DNA from: Pseudoalteromonas rhizosphaerae
GTDB taxonomy: Bacteria; Pseudomonadota; Gammaproteobacteria; Enterobacterales; Alteromonadaceae
Length of the DNA: 64,000 nucleotides
Direction: 5' to 3'
Assembly: GCF_902498845.1 (NCBI RefSeq)
Contig: NZ_CABVLM010000010.1
Coordinates: forward strand, 62,001-126,000
A program made the translations under genes and the position numbers. The notes below the pieces were generated by a model that was not told the DNA's origin, did not search any database, and worked only from the letters and a program-made list of their open reading frames with translations. Of the stretch, positions 58,403 through 64,000 are shown piece after piece (positions within the stretch are counted from its first letter, which is position 1; the number at the start of each line of letters is the position of its first letter).

Positions 58403-59238
58403 TGTTGCTTAAAAAATCTCTTATCCTACTGTGTTGTGTATTTAGTAGCACAGCATTTGCAGAACGTTGGTTTGAAGTAGAAGTACTGATATTCAAACAG
58501 CGCCCTGCCCCTTATTTGCAAGAGGATTTTAGCTTAGACAAAGAGCCAATTAAGGCTAAGCGTAGCGTTGATTTACTGACACCACTTTATACTGCGCAAG
58601 CTAAACAGGAGTGTATCAACGGCGACACTCGCTTTAATTCACAGTCATTAACCGATTCTGTGATTGGTGCCAATCGCTCTAATTTATGTGATGGCAGTAT
58701 TGACTACCTACACAGTTACTCAGCACTGCCACTTAGCCCAATAGCGCCTGTTAAAGACGATATGGAGCAAACCTACTTACTTGCTCCCGAACAGCTACAA
58801 TTTATATCACAACAGCAAGAGCTGGCGCGAAAAGGACTCAAGCCTATACTTCATACAGGATGGCGTTTTGAAGGTGCGAGCCAATCTCGCTCTGAAAGCA
58901 TTAAACTGTTTGGCGGTAAATTATTACGCGCACCTGTGATTGCACAAACGCCACAGTATACAAATAATGACTTTATTAGTTTAGTCAACACCAATCAGAG
59001 CATAGCCCCAGTAGTTGAACAAGCTGCGGATCAATGGGAGCTAGACGGTAGCTTTAATATTTACTTGCGCCATTATTTATTTATTAACGCCAGTTTTGAT
59101 GTGAATGAAAGACAAGCCAACGGTGAAATCCAACACGCTCGGTTCGCACAATTCAAACGTGTTATAAGTGGCGACATTCATTATTTTGACCATCCTAAAA
59201 TGGGCATGATTGTACAAATTAGAAAATTCAAACACTAA
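58402..59238 (+). CDS. csiV: CsiV-like peptidoglycan-binding regulator
   Basis: 278 residues with a signal peptide (1-19, ending AFA). RWFEVEVLIFKQRP and GSFNIYLRHYLFINASFDVNERQ fit CsiV, which in Vibrio cholerae binds peptidoglycan and supports LpoA and PBP1A. The Vibrio gene also sits next to mfd, which strengthens the call. The ATG overlaps the mfd stop (TAATG), so translation is coupled. Confidence 0.75.
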   Translation: MLLKKSLILLCCVFSSTAFAERWFEVEVLIFKQRPAPYLQEDFSLDKEPIKAKRSVDLLTPLYTAQAKQECINGDTRFNSQSLTDSVIGANRSNLCDGSIDYLHSYSALPLSPIAPVKDDMEQTYLLAPEQLQFISQQQELARKGLKPILHTGWRFEGASQSRSESIKLFGGKLLRAPVIAQTPQYTNNDFISLVNTNQSIAPVVEQAADQWELDGSFNIYLRHYLFINASFDVNERQANGEIQHARFAQFKRVISGDIHYFDHPKMGMIVQIRKFKH

Positions 59239-59256
59239 ATAAAGGAAGATGACCGA

Positions 59257-59508
59257 ATGAAAAAGCTTTTAATTATTGCTGCAGCATTAAGCCTAGCAGC
59301 TTGCTCAAAAGTAAGCTTAGAGAATTACGAAAAAATCGAAATTGGCATGGATAAAACTGCAGTAGAAGCTATTTTAGGCAGTGCTGATAATTGTGTTGAA
59401 AAAACCCTACACACAAATTGTACATGGGGCGATGACAGTAAAAACATTGAAATCACCTTAGTGTCAAACAAAGTATCTTTGTACAGTAAAACTGGTTTAG
59501 AAAAATAA
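59257..59508 (+). CDS. Small lipoprotein, DUF3862-like
   Basis: 83 residues. Lipobox LAAC with Cys16. The mature part ENYEKIEIGMDKTAVEAILG has the GMxxxxVxxILG pattern of BamE/SmpA-like and beta-lactamase-inhibitor-like folds, and two Cys (CVEKTLHTNC) probably form a disulphide. GGAAG precedes the ATG; 18 bp after csiV. Function unknown, envelope location likely. Confidence 0.75.
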   Translation: MKKLLIIAAALSLAACSKVSLENYEKIEIGMDKTAVEAILGSADNCVEKTLHTNCTWGDDSKNIEITLVSNKVSLYSKTGLEK

Positions 59509-59515
59509 ACCATTG

Positions 59516-59546
59516 CAGTAGGTAGTAACAAACTTACTACCTACTG
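59516..59546. terminator. Long hairpin between two convergent genes
   Basis: CAGTAGGTAGTAA and TTACTACCTACTG form a perfect 13-bp stem around caaac. T-runs are weak on both sides. It probably ends or protects transcripts of both convergent genes. Confidence 0.6.
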
Positions 59547-59557
59547 ACTTAATGTTA

Positions 59558-60106
59558 TTACCACCAATAAACAGGATAATGACGTTTAGGATTGCGTGAT
59601 AAATTATTAACTAGCAACCCAACTAACAGCATAATTGTCGTACCAAACAACACAGGGCTAAGCACATAGTAATAACCAAGCTGTTGTATACCATTACCAC
59701 CAATAACCGCAATCAATGCAGTAGCGCCACCGGGAGGATGCAAAGTACGTGTTAAGTGCATAACTGCAACTGATAATGATACAGCCAAAGCACTTGCCAA
59801 CATTAAATCAGCAGTTAGCAGTTTTGCCACAGTCACACCTACCAACGCGCTGAGAGCATGACCGCCAATAAGATTGCGCGGCTGAGAAAACTCCGCTAAT
59901 GGCGCACCGTAAACAAGCACTGCAGTTGCACCTAAAGAACCAATTAAAAATAAATTAGTTAACGGATCAAACTGTAAACTTTTACCAATTATAGCAACCA
60001 AATAAATGCCCAAAAATGACCCAAGTAAAGACCACATAATTTTACTCATTGGTTTACGTGGTGGACATTGACTGGTTGCGGCCATCCTGGAAATCAGAAA
60101 GCGCAT
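59558..60106 (-). CDS. HPP-family inner-membrane protein
   Basis: 182 residues from ATG at 60106 (MRFLISRMAATSQ), chosen because GAGGGGAAG lies before it; the frame extends 36 codons upstream without support. Four to five membrane helices; LHPPGGATALIAVIGG carries the His-Pro-Pro signature that names the family, and GATAVLVYGAPLAEFSQPRNLIGGH is conserved. Some HPP proteins of cyanobacteria and plastids transport nitrite; the substrate here is unknown. Confidence 0.85.
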   Translation of the reverse strand: MRFLISRMAATSQCPPRKPMSKIMWSLLGSFLGIYLVAIIGKSLQFDPLTNLFLIGSLGATAVLVYGAPLAEFSQPRNLIGGHALSALVGVTVAKLLTADLMLASALAVSLSVAVMHLTRTLHPPGGATALIAVIGGNGIQQLGYYYVLSPVLFGTTIMLLVGLLVNNLSRNPKRHYPVYWW

Positions 60107-60176
60107 ATCACTTCCCCTCAAGCTGTGTAAAATGAGGGAGATAATACCTGATAGATAAGAAAATCGACGACAACTT

Positions 60177-61532
60177 TTATTCCATTTCGCTATAAATAAG
60201 CTCAATACTAACAATTTTACTTCTATTTAAAGTGATTTTATAACGCTGATACTTTATCTCTTCGTCATTTTGATATGAAAGCACTACATTTAGTTGATAG
60301 CGGCGCTCCACACTTTGTTTTGATATTTTATTACTATCAAGATGATACAGTTTACCTTCGCCTTTTTTTAAGTTCCGCGCAAACGCCGCTAAACTAAACT
60401 GCAAGGTCTGTTGCAAGCTATCATAACCAGGTAAAAACTCTTTTGCATTAACCCGAATTTCACTGGCAAAGTGCAGCCATTGCGCTGCTTGTTTATTTTG
60501 TTGACGTCGTTTTGAAAATATTTTTCGTACATCCTCTGGAATATGTTTAAAGCGTGTATATTCAAGCCAGATGTATTGTGTAGCTATTTTATCTTTGGTT
60601 ACACTATTTCGAAATTGAAACCGCCATTTTGGCCGCCCTTTCACAATAGCTCGCCAAATAACTCGTGTTATATCTTCTTTAAAAATTTCTCGCATCCCGT
60701 AAATAGCGCCCAAAATGATCACTAATGTCGCAGTCACTTCGGTAAATGAGATCCGCGCATTCAGAACCACAACCATAACAAGCGCCATTATAATCGCTGT
60801 AACGGTTCCTTTAACCAATCGTTTTAAATAACTATTAAGGTAACGAGTATTACGATTTAACACCACACCATGCTCAATCAAACGCTGTAAAAGACGCATC
60901 TTATTGGTGATCCGGTTTGCATCCTGAAGGGTTGATTCCGAGTTATATTGCAGCTCATGTCGATAATCTTGCTCGGCTTTACAAAAATTCATCAGATCAT
61001 TACGCTCTTTCGCGTAATCACTGCTACGAGGCCCTTCGTCAAGTAATTTTAAAAACGACTGCTCAATATGCCAACTCAGATAGTTATCTGCATTGGTATA
61101 AAACGAGATCAGTTTTTCATCATCTGGTGTGTAACGCCTTAGTTTTTTAAGTAAGCTTTGACTTTGTTCACATAATTCAATAGCGCGCTGATAAAACTCA
61201 TCAACTTCTTCAATCTTCAATGTATCTTTGATATCGGTATCAATCGCTAGGCGGACTTGATAACAATACAAATTGAGGTTTTGCCGATAGTCTTGTTGTT
61301 CACCTTTATTTTTACTAACAAAGCGACTGCGCACTAAAGGTAAATGGATATTATTGGCGTTATACGCTAAATACGATTTGAAGTGGTTATTAAAATACGA
61401 TTCTTCTGTTAACGTTTGCGGATTGATGCCCATTTCATTCGGAATAGAAAAATACATATCAATGCGCTGTTCAGAGCGCGGGCTCAATTCAGGTTCAATT
61501 ATAAAGGATAAGTTTTCATCCTGTTTTAGCAA
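60177..61532 (-). CDS. Unrecognised protein with a central membrane hairpin
   Basis: 451 residues. The first 230 residues are charged and helical (DYRQNLNLYCYQVRLAIDTD, LRYTPDDEKLISFYTNAD). Two membrane helices follow at about 245-260 and 268-285 (VTAIIMALVMVVVLNA, VTATLVIILGAIYGM). The C-terminal part is basic, then beta-rich (YQLNVVLSYQNDEEIKYQRYKITLNRSKIVSIELIY). No known family recognised. It is followed 70 bp later by the HPP gene on the same strand and may form an operon with it. Confidence 0.65.
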   Translation of the reverse strand: MLKQDENLSFIIEPELSPRSEQRIDMYFSIPNEMGINPQTLTEESYFNNHFKSYLAYNANNIHLPLVRSRFVSKNKGEQQDYRQNLNLYCYQVRLAIDTDIKDTLKIEEVDEFYQRAIELCEQSQSLLKKLRRYTPDDEKLISFYTNADNYLSWHIEQSFLKLLDEGPRSSDYAKERNDLMNFCKAEQDYRHELQYNSESTLQDANRITNKMRLLQRLIEHGVVLNRNTRYLNSYLKRLVKGTVTAIIMALVMVVVLNARISFTEVTATLVIILGAIYGMREIFKEDITRVIWRAIVKGRPKWRFQFRNSVTKDKIATQYIWLEYTRFKHIPEDVRKIFSKRRQQNKQAAQWLHFASEIRVNAKEFLPGYDSLQQTLQFSLAAFARNLKKGEGKLYHLDSNKISKQSVERRYQLNVVLSYQNDEEIKYQRYKITLNRSKIVSIELIYSEME

Positions 61533-61593
61533 TCAGCTCTCCTAATAAGTAAAAAGATGCCTCTAGTTTACTGCCACACTTTCATTTGTTCAA

Positions 61594-61623
61594 TAAAAAA
61601 AGGCCTAGTAAAAACTAGGCCTT
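61594..61623 (-). terminator. Rho-independent terminator of the right-edge receptor
   Basis: On the minus strand AAGGCCTAGT-tttt-ACTAGGCCTT is followed by seven T. It lies 26 bp after the receptor stop. Confidence 0.9.
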
Positions 61624-61648
61624 AGATAAAATCAAAGTTACTTACTGA

Positions 61649-64000
61649 TTAAAGTTTAACATTCACACCAGCAAAGAAACGACGACCTAATACATCATAT
61701 GTGAACGGATCAGTATTTGAATCGTAGTTACCTGAGTAATAAGGTGGTTGTTTATCAAATAAGTTATTTACACCAGCTGAAACACTCACGATATCATTTA
61801 TCATATATGAGCCACTTATATCGTGGTATACAATAGATGGAGTCGTTGGTGCAATACATTTACCCGGTTCATTACGACATGTAAAGCTATCCATTCCGGC
61901 AATATAACGGGCTTCATACGTTGCATCCCAGCTATCACTGCTTGCTGTAAGGTGGAAGTTTGACTTAAGATCTGCAAAACCACCGCTACCATTTGTAACG
62001 TAGCCTTGGTAATCAATCACAGCACCAGTGTCTACTACATACTCGTCTAAATATGTTGTATCTAAGCCTGCTTTCCAAGCTACACCTAATGCATCAAATG
62101 AATACGCTAAGTTTAAATCAATACCTGATGTTTTTTCAGAACCGATATTACGTAACTGGTTATTAAATACTATACGGCCATCTGGACGTATAAATGCACC
62201 GGTATTTTCACACAGTGTAGTACCTGTGCCGCTAGGATTAATACATTGATCAACAACGAATTGACTAGTGTAAGTACTGATCGCATTTTCAATTTCAATA
62301 TCGTAGTAATCTACTGTCATTGAAAAGCCGCTAATCCACTCAGGCTCATACACGATACCGAATGTTAATGTATCAGCTTCTTCTGGAGTTAGAGCTGTAT
62401 TACCACCAACAGTAACTTCAGCTTGATCGTCTGCGCCAGGGTAAGTTACACCATCATAAGATATTGCTTTACCTGAATACAATTCATCAACAGTAGGAGC
62501 ACGGAAAGCCGTTGAACGCACAGCACGCATCATTAGCTCGTCTGTTGCTCTCCAAGTTAAACCTAACTTCCAAGTATTATCTGAACCAAAGGTGCTGTAA
62601 TCAAAAGCACGAATTGCCGCACTTAATTCAACACTTTGCGCTAAAGGTGCATCTGCTAATAATGGAATTGCAAATTCGACATAAGCTTCATCAACATCAA
62701 AGCCGCCACTTGTTGGATCGATACGAGGATCATTACCTAGACCTTGTGCAGCAATTGAGTCAGGATCTTGCCATGCTTTTTCTTGACGATGCTCTACGCC
62801 AGCAGCAAATGCAGCATAACCTGCAGGTAGTTCAAACATCTCACCAGACAGTGAACCAGCAACGATAAATAACTGGCTGCCACCTGATTCTTGTTCTTTG
62901 TAAATATAAGGATTTACATTTGCTTGAGCCCAATCAGCTTCATTTAAAGGATTAAATGTGCCAGCATCTACGGCCGCTTTTAACGCCGAAACATTGTGAA
63001 GATTGCTGGTTTTACTTACTGAATCGTTACGACCAAAATTTGCAGAAAGATCCCAAGAGTAATCATTAATTACACCTTCAGCACCAACAACTATGCGCAC
63101 AGTATCTACAGTTTGGGTGTAGTTACGAGTACCACTTTCGCTCATACGACGACGGTAGCTAATTGGGTCACCTGCAGCGTAGTTGGTTGGCGTTGTAACA
63201 TAATCACCATTTGCATCTTCTACAAACGCATTATTAACAACTTGACGTTTATCATACGTTTGGCCTAATAAGCTATTGCCCATAGTGCTTGGATCGTAGT
63301 TAAATGCAAAGTTAATTGGTTGTGGAGCTAACTGCTGCTCTGACCAACGTTTAGTATAAGTGAATTCACTGAAGAAACTTGTGTCGTCGGTAAGTTCATA
63401 TGTACCAAGACCCGTAATATTTAAACGATTCATTGGTGTATATAAATAGCTACTTTTTGAGTAGTTGTATGCATCAGCTGCTGTTGTGTAGCGATGTAAA
63501 GTACCGCCTAGTCCACTTAAACCACTGTCGTCAGCAACACCCGTCTTCTCTAATTCACCATCTTTATTTAAGATATCAGCCGTCACATTACTTTGAATGT
63601 GTCCACCTTCGCTGAATGAAGAACCACCACAATATAGGCCATTTGCGCCTTCTAGTAGTGGGCAGCTTGAGAAGTCACGATCACTTTGGCTTGCTTGGCC
63701 ACGATTAGTGTACTGAGCACCAAAAACAATATTACCTTTATCAAAAGAAGTACCAACTGTAAAATCAATTGAATTTTCAGTTGCATCATGCTTTGAAGTC
63801 ATTGCAGTGTTTACATTTAAATCTAAACCTTCAAAGTCATTTTTAAGGATGATGTTTACAACACCTGCCACAGCATCAGTACCATAAACAGCAGAAGCAC
63901 CATCTTTAAGTACTTCAATTTGCTTGATCATTGATACTGGAATAGTGTTTAAATCAACGGTAGACGCTGCACCAGTCCCTGAGTTGATCATACGACGACC
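61649..64000 (-). CDS. TonB-dependent receptor, N-terminus outside window
   Basis: 784 residues are visible, beginning inside the plug domain (GRRMINSGTGAASTVDLNTIP, then IEVLKDGASAVYGTDAVAGVVNIILK) and running through the whole barrel to the C-terminal FFAGVNVKL. The signal peptide and TonB box lie beyond the right edge. NNLFDKQPPYYSGNYD and the cysteine pairs in loops (CPLLEGANGLYC, CRNEPGKC) are of the OAR-like / Alteromonadales type. The substrate, often a peptide or polysaccharide fragment in this group, cannot be told here. Confidence 0.9.
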   Translation of the reverse strand, partial: GRRMINSGTGAASTVDLNTIPVSMIKQIEVLKDGASAVYGTDAVAGVVNIILKNDFEGLDLNVNTAMTSKHDATENSIDFTVGTSFDKGNIVFGAQYTNRGQASQSDRDFSSCPLLEGANGLYCGGSSFSEGGHIQSNVTADILNKDGELEKTGVADDSGLSGLGGTLHRYTTAADAYNYSKSSYLYTPMNRLNITGLGTYELTDDTSFFSEFTYTKRWSEQQLAPQPINFAFNYDPSTMGNSLLGQTYDKRQVVNNAFVEDANGDYVTTPTNYAAGDPISYRRRMSESGTRNYTQTVDTVRIVVGAEGVINDYSWDLSANFGRNDSVSKTSNLHNVSALKAAVDAGTFNPLNEADWAQANVNPYIYKEQESGGSQLFIVAGSLSGEMFELPAGYAAFAAGVEHRQEKAWQDPDSIAAQGLGNDPRIDPTSGGFDVDEAYVEFAIPLLADAPLAQSVELSAAIRAFDYSTFGSDNTWKLGLTWRATDELMMRAVRSTAFRAPTVDELYSGKAISYDGVTYPGADDQAEVTVGGNTALTPEEADTLTFGIVYEPEWISGFSMTVDYYDIEIENAISTYTSQFVVDQCINPSGTGTTLCENTGAFIRPDGRIVFNNQLRNIGSEKTSGIDLNLAYSFDALGVAWKAGLDTTYLDEYVVDTGAVIDYQGYVTNGSGGFADLKSNFHLTASSDSWDATYEARYIAGMDSFTCRNEPGKCIAPTTPSIVYHDISGSYMINDIVSVSAGVNNLFDKQPPYYSGNYDSNTDPFTYDVLGRRFFAGVNVKL

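Overview
This window looks like chromosomal DNA of a marine gammaproteobacterium of the order Alteromonadales, most likely Pseudoalteromonas or a close relative. This is inferred from moderately low GC, the fab/plsX/rpmF and pabC-mltG-tmk-holB-pilZ gene order, an acnD/prpF-type methylcitrate operon, two large TonB-dependent receptors and a CsiV homologue next to mfd. There is no phage, insertion sequence, CRISPR array, tRNA or rRNA. Most genes are core housekeeping genes, so novelty lies in control regions, unusual domain architectures and a few unrecognised envelope genes.

Region by region: (1) <1-4838, minus: an operon of a very large Ala-rich lipoprotein, a beta-barrel protein and a second lipoprotein cut by the window edge. 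The two lipoproteins share a CxSFxGCG motif, so they probably form one uncharacterised envelope system. (2) 5271-12015, minus: propionate catabolism by the methylcitrate cycle (GntR regulator, prpB, prpC, acnD, prpF) with a clear promoter and three TGTCGACA operators. (3) 12268-16760: rsmF, a possible small RNA, a secreted polysaccharide deacetylase and a PhoD-like phosphatase. (4) 16768-26706, minus: the superoperon yceD-rpmF-plsX-fabD-fabG-acpP-fabF-pabC-mltG-tmk-holB-pilZ-tatD, linking ribosome, lipid, folate, peptidoglycan and DNA replication functions; fabH is absent from its usual place. (5) 26849-33069: maf, a HAD phosphatase, rluC, and rne with a structured leader and twelve 14-residue repeats in its C-terminal tail. 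(6) 33284-38520: small metabolic and envelope genes, then yejK, yejL and a shortened yejM/lapC-like gene. (7) 38603-41886: aceK, a LysR regulator and a DUF2383 protein. (8) 42102-47226: an orphan exbD-like gene, convergent with a sigma factor / anti-sigma factor / TonB-receptor cell-surface signalling operon. The receptor carries a second signal peptide inside its reading frame. (9) 47711-52095: an RND efflux pair. (10) 52216-59508: PilZ-like protein, agmatine-to-putrescine enzymes (aguA, aguB), mfd, csiV and a small lipoprotein. (11) 59558-64000, minus: an HPP membrane protein, an unrecognised two-TM protein and a TonB-dependent receptor cut by the right edge.

The items most worth a second look are the internal signal peptide in the signalling receptor, the lipoprotein/barrel operon at the left edge, the triple operator of the methylcitrate operon, the probably leaderless yceD-rpmF transcript, the candidate small RNA at about 13870-13976, and the missing fabH.
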